From NCBI GenBank assembly GCA_027943335.1, contig BSBK01001869.1, positions 1,201,001 to 1,265,000 of the forward strand: 64,000 nt of DNA. The letters are read 5' to 3'. The notes below the pieces were generated by a model. It was not told where the DNA came from. It saw only the letters and a list, made by a program, of their open reading frames with translations, and did no database searches. Origin of the DNA: Chamaecyparis obtusa. Taxonomy: Eukaryota; Streptophyta; Pinopsida; Cupressales; Cupressaceae. Each line of letters opens with the position of its first letter. Position 1 is the stretch's first letter. Position numbers and translations under genes: made by a program. This document shows positions 48,786 through 59,529 of this stretch, piece by piece.

Positions 48786-49968
48786 TGTTAGGAATGAATG
48801 CTAAAGTGTTTGGCAGCCATTTTGTAGCATTTGTTGTTGCATTCATGACTATGATTGTCATTGATGTTAACACAGTGATTTACTAAAGACTTGCAGAGAA
48901 GCAGATAGAGTTTGGATTAGTGTGTTATTGTAGTTGGAGCTATGTGATGTTGAGGATATACTCTTTGATATGTCATATATCTCTGGTTAAGAGCACAGAT
49001 AGTAATTCATTGATTAATGGAAGTTATGATCATTTTGGTGGAAGCAGTGTTCAGGCAGTGTTCCTGAGTAGCGGTTTGTGGAAATTGGATGATATCTCCT
49101 AATCGGGATAGAATCTAGTTTTTCACAATTAAAAAGAAGTTAAAGACACATTGATAGTGACATGGATGATAGTGCAGACTTCGAGGTCACACGAGTGAAG
49201 ATTTATTATATTTGGAAGCTGACAGTTTTATGTAATTTTGGTGTAGCCTGTGGAAACTTTTATTTTTTAATTGTATGCCGACTCATTTGTAATTATTTAA
49301 GTATGGTATAAAGGAAGGAATGTAATTCCTTTTTGATGGAGAAATTTTAATGTAGTTTTAGTGATGATGTGTGATGTGGTATGCATGAAGTGAAGAAAAG
49401 AGCTAAGTATGAGAGCGAAATTGTGAAGGAAGACATGCAAAGTACAAAGATCTAAAATTGAGATCTAATGTAACATTGAGTGCAATTTGGCATAGTCAAA
49501 GAAGAGGTAACATATTATTATGTTGATTAATGCAAAGATTATTTGGACAGTGTGTTTAGTGATCTTACCCTGAAGCTGTTTGGGCAGTGGGTCCTTCTGT
49601 CTTCTATAACTCTTAACCGGGTCAGAATCTTTTAACAGGGATTCAAAATCTCCTAACAGGGATTCATATGTACTAAATGTATTTCATAAGACTCCTAATA
49701 GATTCCATCCTCTCACAAGGAATATTCATATTAGTGCATCTTTTGTGGTCATCATTCCCACTGGGGTTTGCTCTTTGATCAAGAGGTTCCCTAGTCAACA
49801 TATCTTGTGTCATTGTGTTATTGTGTATGAATATCTTTCTATGGTTGGTAATTATATTTCTTATATGGTTTAATGTTGTTGAAGATGATAAAAGTTATAA
49901 TTATCTAATAACTGATTCACCCCCACCACCCCCCTCTCAATTATCTTGGTGGACTTTACTTTCTAACA
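48786..49968 (+). repeat. Element E 3' LTR, full length
   Basis: 1,183 bp, TGTTAGG..TTTCTAACA. TATA-like 'ggtataaagg' at 49315-49324; 'AACAGGGATTC' words at about 49635 and 49657; stem-loop GTGGTCATCATTCCCAC at 49745-49761. Confidence 0.92.
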
Positions 49969-49973
49969 AAACA

Positions 49974-50832
49974 TTATACTACCATCATTATTCTCAATAA
50001 ATTTAGGTTTCCTACATTCAATAGCTCTATGTCCAAAACCATGACAATTTTAACAATAACCATTAAGAGGTTTAAATTTCTTACCCATGCAATATCTCTT
50101 CATATGACCAATAGTATTACAAGCAAAAAATCTACCTTTGAATTTGCTTTGCATACCTTTGGGTGATTCCTCTTGCTTCGGTGATTCTTCTTCTTTAGGT
50201 GTATCTTCAGATTTGTTGATCTCATCAGGCTTCTTCTCATCTATGCTTTTAGATATTTTCAGATTTGGTTCCTTGCTTTCATCATTTGCTTTAAAAGAGT
50301 TGAATTCAAGACTAGTCTTATCATAGAATGGTTTTTGATAAGATATTTGTTCATCAATCTTCTCACTAGTTGAATATAGCCTTTCAAGTTGTTGTTTGGA
50401 TTGAGTCAGTTCACCTTTCACAATCTTATTGTATTTCTCAAGTTCATCATACTGCAAATTGACTTTCTCAAGTTCAGATGTTACTTTACAAAGTTTAAAT
50501 TTTAGTCCTTCATTTTCAGTCTTTAGACTTTCATTTTCAGATTTTAGATTTGCTTCATTCTTGCCATTTCCATCTTTCAAACTAAGCTTCAAATTTGCTA
50601 TCTTCAGTTCATGCTTAAGGATCTCATTTGCTTTTTCTAAATTATCATCACAATCTTCAATAAAAACTTTGGATTCCTTTTCAGATCTCAGATCTTCTAA
50701 TTTTTTTTTCAGTTTCTCAATGAGGTTCTTTGCATCATCATACTTTCTTTTCAAAGTATCTTTTTCAATAGTAAACAAGTCAATCTGTTCAAGATCTTCT
50801 TCAAGATTCTTTTGTAGTTGATCCATATCCAT
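49974..50832 (-). pseudogene. Element D gag-like gene, 5' part
   Basis: Starts MDMDQLQKNLEEDLEQ at 50832 (minus). About 230 residues of coiled coil (many Leu, Glu and Lys heptads, 'LKSENESLKTENEGLKF'), a Glu/Pro/Lys linker ('PKEEESPKQEESPK'), then knuckles 'FFACNTIGHMKRYC' (first Cys lost) and 'C*NCHGFGHRAIEC' with a stop inside (about 50050). Element E enters after '..GSIMF'. Related to the gag-like protein of element A throughout. Confidence 0.75.
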
Positions 50833-50845
50833 AAAGATCTTACTC

Positions 50846-50859
50846 AAGCTGTTAGGCTT
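50846..50859 (-). promoter_or_regulatory. Leader stem-loop, element D
   Basis: Minus strand AAGCC-TAAC-AGCTT, one stem mismatch relative to A and C. Confidence 0.4.
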
Positions 50860-50889
50860 TCCTTGAAAGATTCTTTTCTGAGTAACTAA

Positions 50890-50901
50890 GCTCTAATACC
50901 A
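50890..50901 (-). other. Primer binding site, element D
   Basis: Minus strand TGGTATTAGAGC, one C-to-T change from the plant consensus. Confidence 0.85.
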
Positions 50902-50903
50902 AT

Positions 50904-51909
50904 TGTTAGAAATAGGGAATACTAAGAGGGGGAGTGAATCAGTATTCTACAAACTTTATCTTTTGCCCAATTATGGATATAACAGATTATCTTTATACAT
51001 GCATAACATAAGAAGCTAAACAACATGCATAACAATAAAGAACTCATAACACATTATTTATTCTTGAGGAAACCCTGGCCAAGGGAAAACCCTAGTGGGG
51101 ATGGTACCCACAAAGATCCACTAATCAAAAGTATCCTGTTAAGGATGTTGACCCTGTTAGGAGTCTATTACAAGAATATAGTGTATCAGTCCTGATTAAG
51201 GGACTATAGGCCTTGTTCGAAGCCTCAACCCTATTAGGAGTTGGTAGTACAAAATGTGATTACCAAATGAGCCCACTGCCCAAACAAGTAATGTACAATA
51301 TACACTGATTACAAAAATAGGTTAAGGTACATAACCTTATACTTCTTTCATCAATATCACTTCACTGCTCTTTCACTATCACTATTACATATGCTTCATA
51401 TATTTTGCATCATATCACTTTTCCACACTATTGTGTTCTTACTACTTTTACAATTGCATTTACATTTACATTTATACAAATAACTTTATCCAAGATTTAA
51501 CATCTAGGATGTCATCCCTTTATATTGTTAAGTCAATATTTTGATAAACAAAATAATCCCTTAACTCTTTACTAGTTCTGTCTTCATATTCTGTCATGTC
51601 GGCTTGACACCGTCTTCGATAAAACTATCATAACTTCTTCTATACATATCATACTGACTTGGGATCTGAGATGGGTGTTCAATAGACATCATAGAGTCTA
51701 TGTTCAAGTGCACAAGCACTGAACTTACTCCAATCAATGTCGCAAACAAAAACTATGTCCAGGTTCACTAGTAAAAATATTGTCTCACACTTGGACAAAT
51801 TTGCAATGCACTTTGTCATACTTGCTCTTTGACCTGTGTGATCTTCATGTGGATCATATGTTGCCATAATGACAACATCTATGTAATCAAATCAGCCAAA
51901 TTTCCAACA
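50904..51909 (-). repeat. Element D 5' LTR
   Basis: 1,006 bp; minus-strand start TGTTGGAAATTTGG, end CCTATTTCTAACA; stem-loop at 51095-51111; TATA-like 'aatataaagg' on the minus strand at about 51517-51528. Confidence 0.92.
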
Positions 51910-51913
51910 ACCT

Positions 51914-53968
51914 TATGAGCTATGTTTTGGGAATGTACCTACAGTCAAATACTTTAGAATCTTTGGAAGCAAGTGCTACATCAAGAGACATGAAGCTATA
52001 GGCAAGTTTGATGCAAGAAGTGATGAAGGTATTTTTCCTTGTTACTCTACTAAAAGAAAAGCTTATAGATGTTTTAAGTTAAGATTGAAGAAGATCATTG
52101 AAAGTGATCATGTTAAGATTGATGAGAATTTTATGATTCAAGAAAGATATCATGATTATGCTCCTATGATTGAAGAAGAACCTAGACCTACCACTAGAGA
52201 AATAGTTGTTGATGAAATGTTTGACAACATTGATGTATTATTCAATGATCCTGAAACTAGTGAAGAAGAATCACAAAAGTCAAATGAGAGAGTCACACCT
52301 AATGTTCCAAAATTCACATCTAGATATCATTCAAAGGAAGACATCATTGGAGATCAGAAAAGTAAAGTCATGAAATGATCAAAAGCAAAGAGTTCCACAG
52401 CTAATGAAGAGTTATGCTTACTTTCACAGATTGAAGCTTTAAGTGTTGAAGATGCTTGTAATGATTTAGATTGGCATGAAGCAATGAAAGAAGATCTGGA
52501 TCAGATAATTAACAATGATACATGGGAATTGGTCCCTAGGCCTAGTGATAAGAATGTGATTGGAACCAAGTGGATATTCAGAAATAAGATGAATGAAGAT
52601 GGAATAGTGGTAAGAAACAAAGCAAGACTAGTATGTAAAGGATATGTGCAAAGAGAAGGAATTGATTATTCAGATACTTTTTCCCCTGTAAGAAGATTGG
52701 AATCCATAAAAAAATTTCTAGCCTATGCTACATTCAAAGACTTTAAGGTATACCAGATGGATGTCAAGTTAGCATTCTTGAATGGAGAGTTGAAGGAAGA
52801 AGTATACATAGAGAAGTCTGAAGGATTTACCTTATCAGATAGACCTAATATGGTATGTAGATTGAAGAAAGCCCTCTATGGACTTAAGAAAGCCCCTAGA
52901 GCATGGTATGAAAGACTTGATTGATACTTGATTAAGATTGGATTCAAGAAAGGAGTAGCAGATTGTAATTTATTCATAAGAGAAACACCTAATGGACTAT
53001 TGTTAGTTGCTATATTTGTTGATGACATTATCTTTGGTGGTAATGACAAGCTTAGTGATAAGTTTGCTAAAGAGATGTAGAGTGAATTTGAAATGAGCAT
53101 GATTGGACCTATCAAATACTTTTTGGGACTGAATGTGCAAGAGGCAGACAAAGGTATTTTCATTAATCAGCCTAAGTATGTGAAAGAGATATTGAGGAAG
53201 TTCAAGATGGATGATTGCAAGATAGTAAGTACCCCTATGATAATATGATGCAAGCTTTCTAAAGAAGATGATTCAGCAGCAGTAGACATGACCTTATATA
53301 AGTCTATGATTGGTAAACTAATCTATCTTACTCAATCTAGACCTGATATTTCCAATGTAGTTGGTATTGTTGGAAGATTTGTAGTAGATCCTAAACAAAT
53401 CCATCTTATGGTAGTAAAGAGGATCTTCAGATATTTGAGAGGAACTATAGACTATGGTTTATGGTATCCTAATTCAAAAAATGTAGAACTTCATGTATAT
53501 ATAGATGCAGATTGGGTAGGTTGCGTTGATGATAGACAGAGTACCTCAAGAGGAGAAATATTTCTTGGAGATAGACTTGTTACTTGGACAAGTAAGAAGA
53601 AAAATTATATTTCTCAATCCACAACAGAAGTGGAGTATGTTGTAGCAGCATTAAATTACTCTACAATTGTGTGGATCAAGCAGATGATAAAGGATTTTGG
53701 TATTCAGGTTGATTATCCTATTGTTATTCATTGTGATAACACTAGCACAATCAATATGTCAAAGAACCTTGTGATGCATGCAAAGACAAAACACATTGAG
53801 ATAAAATATCACTTCTTAAGAGAGAAAGTAGTAGAGAAAGAAGTAAAATTAGACTATGTGAGAATAAAAGATCATCTAGCAGACATATTCACAAAGCCTT
53901 TACCTAAGGATACATTTGAGTATCTCAAGGAGAAGCTAGGAGTAATTCCCTTCCCTGAATCTAATTAG
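51914..53968 (+). pseudogene. Element C reverse transcriptase and RNase H, 3' part of pol
   Basis: One frame from the end of the integrase C-terminal region ('YFRIFGSKCYIKRH') through RT ('[17 protein letters not shown]', 'VYQMDVKLAFLNGELKEEVY', 'LKKALYGLKKAPRAWYERLD', 'FVDDIIFGG') to RNase H ('YIDADWVGCVDDRQST', 'HCDNTSTINMSKN', 'ADIFTKPLPKDTFEYL'). The RT active-site Asp pair and RNase H Asp are kept. Stops: TGA at 52376, 52922 and 53246, TAG at 53078. Its best relative in this window is element E. It makes cDNA from the element RNA in the particle; it may also have served the pol-less A, D and 0 elements. Confidence 0.9.
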
Positions 53969-54381
53969 ATTTTGCAAGAGTGCATCAATCCTCAGTGATT
54001 GATGAATGGTTGACTACTCTACTTCAAGAGTAGTATCGAAGCTTAATTGATTGGTGCCCTTTTCCATTGATGTCAAAGGGGAAGTAAGTATATAGTCATG
54101 AAAAACAAAATAGTAAGAGGATACAGAAGTTGATATTTAGAACATTCAGCAGTAGATGGAAGATTCATCCTCGAGGAAGTTTTGTTGAGGAAATGGAGAA
54201 TGTTATAAAATAATTGTAGAAAGGGGGAGTGAGTATTTAGAAAGAAGAAAAAAAATAGTAAGAGATGGAGGATTCATCCTTGGGAGATTTTTGTTGAGGA
54301 AATAGATAATATTAGAAAATAATTGTAAATTTCACTTGGTGGTGTTTTTCATATGTTTCCATCAATGCCAAAGGGGGAGAT
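53969..54381 (+). other. Element C 3' region with three polypurine tracts
   Basis: Purine tracts at 54075-54084 (AAAGGGGAAG), 54219-54229 (GAAAGGGGGAG) and 54370-54380 (AAAGGGGGAGA, terminal). A segment of about 120 bases ('atagtaagag..gattcatcct..ttgttgaggaaat..aaataattgta') is directly duplicated at about 54108-54218 and 54257-54328, which explains the extra copy. Confidence 0.7.
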
Positions 54382-55693
54382 TGTAGGAGATTCACCAGCA
54401 AGCTAGAGCGTTGATTGTATGTTTGTCTTTGATGACAACATATGGTAAGTAGTGTGCATGGAAGCCTGATGGAGAGAGCCTTAAGTATATGTCTCCTAGA
54501 TATGTTATTAGCATGATATCATAGATGCAAAGGCTGATTCCGATTGAAGACAGTAATACAATTGTTTGTATCAATGAGTGTTCCTGACATGTCCGAGGAA
54601 GAGTTCTGTATGTGATTTGTAGTATGGTTGTAATGAATCCTTGTGCATTTATATATATGTTGTAGACATGTGTATGATGTTATGTTCATGGACGCAAAGT
54701 CAGATATACAGTACAGGTTGAGTTATGAAGTTTCTAGTTGCCAGTTACAGTTTCCTAAGTTTATCAGATGGAGTCGATATTGTTTTTATTATTGTAGTAG
54801 TTGAGCCTATCATTTTGATATGCGTGCTTGGATTAGTGTTTGGAGAAGAGTTAAGAATTTTTGGTTAAGAGTGAATTACATAATTCAGCATGAGAATAAA
54901 GTATCAATTAAATTGGTGGAGCCGACAGTGTGAAGCAACATGTCTACTCATATGGAGTTGAGCAATCATAATTTGTGTTGTGTGCTTAGTATAGCCGACT
55001 GAGATGTTATTGGAGAGTTGTATTGTTTCTCTAATATGATTTCAAGATGGTTCTAATAGGATAAATTGATTATATCATTTAGAGGAAGATATTTATAGGT
55101 AGTCATTTGTGATTGCTAAGTATGGCAGATAGTTGAAAGATAAGTGCAGAGAAGAAGGTGCAAAGTATTAAGCCATTAGTAGAAGGTCTATGTGAAAAAG
55201 TAGAGAGTGTATGCTATTCATTGGAACTAATCAAGATAGTAGTTCTACTCACATTTCACCAAAGATCTAGATATAGTGTGTATATGTTAAACAGAAGGTT
55301 GCAGCCTTCACCCCTTTGAGCAATGTGCTCCTGGATAGTGTTTCCTCACCCCTAACAGGGTTAACTGTAAAAGAATCCTAACAGGGTCTGACCCTTGACT
55401 AGGTTAGTGTACTTATTTCATTGTAAAGATCAACTCCTAATAGGGTTGTAAGATCTTCTAACAGGGATCATAATACTCTAGTGCAACTTATAGTGGGTGC
55501 TAATTCCCACTGGGGTTTTTACCTATTTGGGTTTCCCCATAACCAAAGTTGTGTTGTTTTGTTAAATGTTATCTTATTGTGTTTATGCTTAATGTTCTTC
55601 TATACTTAATTGGATAAAGAATTGAATATTGTAGATAACTGATTCACCCCCCCCCCCCCCCCTCTTAGTTATCTCTTGGGACTATTCCTAACA
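54382..55693 (+). repeat. Element C 3' LTR
   Basis: TGTAGGAGA..ATTCCTAACA, 1,312 bp. Stem-loop GTGGGTGCTAATTCCCAC at 55493-55510; 16 C at 55647-55662, against 21 in the 5' copy. Confidence 0.92.
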
Positions 55694-55698
55694 AAAAT

Positions 55699-55892
55699 GG
55701 AGTTGTCACTAGTATTTACCCGTCCAATCGAAGTTAATGGCGCAGTCCATTTGGTGCCAGGACAAACGGTTTGGAAGAAACCCAATGGTGCAACTTTCAA
55801 CTAACCCTCACATAAATTTTTCGCTTCAAGTGAGATTAGCGTGCCAAATTCAAAAAAAATTAGAATATCCTAGAATGGAGAGAGGTTATTGT
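55699..55892. repeat. 358-bp tandem repeat, right part of third unit
   Basis: Directly continues the unit broken at 35113 ('gagttgtcactagtatttac', '..cctagaatggagagagg'). It ends at 55892 where element F begins. Confidence 0.9.
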
Positions 55893-57146
55893 TGTGTGTC
55901 TAAAATTTGTACCTAGTTGTGGACACAATGCTTCAGGAAAACATTAGAGGTTAGCAAATCAAGAAATCTGCAATATAAATTAAATAAGCTAACCATGTGA
56001 TTTACTGCCTTCTAGTAGGTGTGAGTATGGTATTCTCAGATTAGACTGCTATCAGTGACAATGCAACACCTAAACGAAGGATTTAAATGATTGAAAGATA
56101 TGAAGATGAAATGCAGATTAATCTTCTTCTTTTTTATGAATGCAATAAGATGAAAAACTTGATATGAAACTAATCTAGAATGATTTGGAATGATATGAAA
56201 ATTAATCTAACAATGATATGCTATGAATGAATGCTATGAACCCTCAAAAATAATAACAAAAATCTCACAATCGCCTTGTGTGCAAGAGCTTGATTCTTCA
56301 GATGTCAATTTGCCAGAGTAAGTATGCAAATTCGAGGGATATATTATGAAGAGCTGAGCCTTATTTTTATAGAAATCTGGGGTTTGAGGATGCATAAGAA
56401 AAACTATAAATCACTCTTGATAAACTTAGGTTGATTTTTGAGTTAACAAGAAATTAAGAATAAATAACTCATAAAATCATGCAAAAGTAGTTTTTATCTC
56501 AAAATAGAGTTTAGTTCTCTTTTTCAACTCATCATCAGATGTTGAGTTTAGAAAGTTAACAAATTGAAATTGAAAATTGATTTAAAGTTAACTGCTTTTC
56601 TGATTGTGCATGATTTAATATGAATTAATTTAATAAATAAAGTGATTTATTATCAACTTAACTAATTTTTGAATTAAAATAACTGATTTATGGGTTAATC
56701 AATTATTTAATCAAACTTTATTCCAATTAAATCATTAAATTTGACAACTTTGATTTTAAATCAATTAAATAAATATTCAATTGATTATTTTTAGCAAATT
56801 TGATTTATTATCAAATAAAATAATATTAATTAGGAATAAATGCAATCAAATATAATTAAATAATTAAGTGGTAGAATTAAATTAATTAATTAATTATTCA
56901 TCATATTCAATTAATCAACTTTAGGACAAACAATGATATGTATCACCAAATAATATTCAATTAAAGATAATTAGGATAATTAGGAATATTCAAGGAATAT
57001 TTCCCGATGCAGAATTAAGATAATCAATTAGTGTTTGGATGAGCTGATGTGCAGATGTGCCTTAGGTTATGACTTTGATGTCGATTTCGATCGAATTGTT
57101 GATGTAAGAGGTTAATGAACCTATAGCCCATTTTTAGGGTATTACA
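55893..57146 (-). repeat. Element F 3' LTR
   Basis: Minus strand TGTAATACCC (57146) to AGACACACA (55893), about 1,254 bp, very AT-rich. Inferred from the TG..CA ends, the purine tract and the abrupt end of the 358-bp repeat; the partner LTR is outside the window. Confidence 0.65.
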
Positions 57147-57160
57147 TTTTGCCCCTCTTT
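57147..57160 (-). other. Polypurine tract, element F
   Basis: Minus strand AAAGAGGGGCAAAA against the LTR. Confidence 0.75.
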
Positions 57161-59529
57161 GAATCACTGTGTGAAGCGTAATGGTTCAAAGATTAGTCTA
57201 TTTTTTATGTTAAAACTGATTTAAGAGATAAACCGATTCCAAGACAAAAACTGATTGAAAGATTGGAAAAGCTGATTCAAATCCTAGTTGACCAAGAATC
57301 ATGATGATGTCAACTATAGCAACAATGAACTGGTGATTACGAAAAAGTATCAAAACACTTGATTCTGAACTTTATGGTTATGAAGAAGTGAGTGACCTGA
57401 TTCCAAACCTGATTGTCTAAAGGAATCAAAATGGTATCACATCTAAACCCTTCAGTTACGAAGAAACAAGGAAATAACACTAATGAACCATGGTTACTAA
57501 GAGTTGATACAGTTTACAAGATTAAGAGAATACCAGATTGATATGGATCTTGATGAATCTGATATGCCCCAAGCGATATGCCCCTAGCGACGAGGTCTTT
57601 TGATGAATCAACAACTAGATGTGGTTGTTATCTTGATTACTGAGGAAAGATTTGATTGATAGAATTAGTTAATGATGTGTAATACCATGCCCCCTTCGGG
57701 ATGAAAATCAAAATCTGACAAGAAAATTCAGCGTTAAATAATATAGAAGCATGTTAATTTATTTGAGAAGTGGTTGTACACGTTTGAGAATGCATTTTAC
57801 ACATCGTTTGGAGCTCTTGGAGACCAAGTTTGACCAAGTTTGACCATGAGTTGACCATGGTTGACCAAGTTGAAATTTGAATAGTTTGATGTACGATAAT
57901 CAATTAAGTTGAATTCTAGATTTTTGTGAAGATTGAAGGTCGATTATGCAAGTAGTTAACAATATAAATGATCTCAGATTTTTATTTTGATCCCGAAAAT
58001 GGATTCTACTTGTTGTTTCGTTGGAGGGACCTTCATATAATGGTCAGTCCATGTGTCATGTTAAGCATTTTTTTGAAGAATCATTTAAGTGTCAAGCTGA
58101 TTTAGGCAATCGTGAGATAAATGCAATCATGCAAAGTGCAAAATGAGATGCAAACCTAAGACCTAGGAACTAGTCACTGATCATGTGTCGGTCTTTTTCA
58201 TCATTGAATATTTTATTAGGTAATTGGATAAATCAATACAACATCCACTAGTTAGGAAACTATGAATATATGAGTATTCATTTTTGTGCCAAAGTCATTA
58301 CAATGCCCACTGGCTAGACAACCATGGATATATGAATATTGATTTTGTTTTCGGAAGCATATTCAGATTAGATATAAGCACCAAGGCATAAACACTAGGA
58401 TGACCTGAATATCATGTCCATTTTCATATAGCAATTGGTATAAGAATCAAAACATAAATGTAGTGATGACCAGAATATGCCTTGCATAACAAACACACCA
58501 AACAGTTTGCAGAATTCATTCTTGTCTCCAATGTGAATTACCCGCAGTGACCCTTTATCATTCACATCCTTGGATAATTTCCATTCACAATAGGATTGAG
58601 AAATCATTAAAAAAGATGTAAGCCAGATCAAACTTCCTTGAATTTTCTGGGTATCAATGCTTGAGGTACTCATGGTCATCCAACACATGATGGAGGCTCT
58701 TACAAATGGACACCATTTCAATCTAGAATTTCCAAAGTTATTAGATTTTCACTCAAAGCAGAAAACAAAGAAAATATTATGCCCCTAGCCATCACTCTCT
58801 AAGTCTTGTAAAGGAGATCATCAAACAGCTCGAAAGGACACAATATGCAAAAATCTCAATGTGAATCAGTAAGCATACAAGGAGATAAAAGCATGTGAAG
58901 CAAAGATTGTTTTCAATTTGTTCTAATGTTTGTTTGTGTTGTTGTAGATGCAAAATCATTTCTGGTGAGGAGATTGACTAACTGACTCAGATGTAGCTTC
59001 AAAGGACTCTAACTAGATATGACTCATATGAGGTATACTGGAGACCATAGGATATGACATTTATTGCCCCCAAGTTTGAAACATTGATAAGATACATATA
59101 CTTGTACTGATTGGTGTACAAACTGACTTTATTGAAAACAGGAATGTGGAAACAAACCAAGAGATATGTACAAACTAAAGCAAGACAGAAAGCTAGGAAA
59201 GACAAAGATTGCACTGATAGATGGAGCATTTTGAAACAAGTGGTGCACATTTGTCGGGTTTTCACCATCTTGGCAGAGATTCTATTTTTGCTACCAAGGT
59301 GCCTATTTCCTAATTTTCACCAAGGCACTTTTTCTTTTTCTCATTTTTTTTGTATTTTTCATTTTTTCAATTTTTTTGTACTTTTTTCATTTTTTGATTT
59401 TTTTGATATTTTTCAAATTTTTTTTATTTTTTTGTCAATCATCAAGGCGCCTATTGCTAGGTTTTCACCAAGATGTTCATTTTTTTAGGACTTTTTCTAA
59501 TTTTTATGCTTTTTTCAAGACATTTTTGA
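57161..59529 (-). other. Element F 3' non-coding region
   Basis: About 2.4 kb without a supportable gene. A T-rich stretch (plus strand) at about 59326-59530 gives Lys-rich nonsense after the integrase. Two related copies of 'ggtgaaaaNctaNNaataggc' read on the minus strand near 59470 and 59320. Confidence 0.5.

Larger units (their letters stand above)
43787..49968 (+). mobile_element. Element E: Copia LTR retrotransposon inside D
   Basis: 5' LTR 43787-44669, 3' LTR 48786-49968, AAACA at 43782-43786 and 49969-49973 as target duplication. One gag-pol frame spans 44687-48416 without a frameshift but with eight stops. It sits in the gag gene of D, in opposite orientation. It has most of pol but lacks the integrase N-terminal region, so it could not have integrated alone in its present form. 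Confidence 0.93.
38531..51909 (-). mobile_element. Element D: pol-less LTR retrotransposon with gag-like gene and ORF X, interrupted by E
   Basis: Minus-strand element: 5' LTR 50904-51909, 3' LTR 38531-39535. ACCTT at 38526-38530 and 51910-51914 is the target duplication in element C. The primer site TGGTATTAGAGC (minus, 50890-50901) differs by one C-to-T change. Minus-strand order: gag-like gene, spacer, ORF X, purine tract, LTR. No pol motifs on either strand outside E. Removing E (6,182 bp and one target copy) leaves about 7.2 kb, close to element A (7.1 kb), with the same gene order and related proteins, so A and D are two families of one lineage. Confidence 0.9.
35114..55693 (+). mobile_element. 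Element C: Copia LTR retrotransposon, interrupted by D
   Basis: LTRs at 35114-36420 and 54382-55693; AAAAT at 35109-35113 and 55694-55698 is a perfect 5-bp target duplication. Gene order gag, protease, integrase, RT, RNase H is that of Ty1/Copia. Span 20.6 kb, of which 13.4 kb is the nested D (with E inside), leaving about 7.2 kb of its own. The LTRs differ at roughly one base in seven over the first 170 (by eye), the most diverged pair here, consistent with it being the oldest layer of the nest. Confidence 0.93.
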
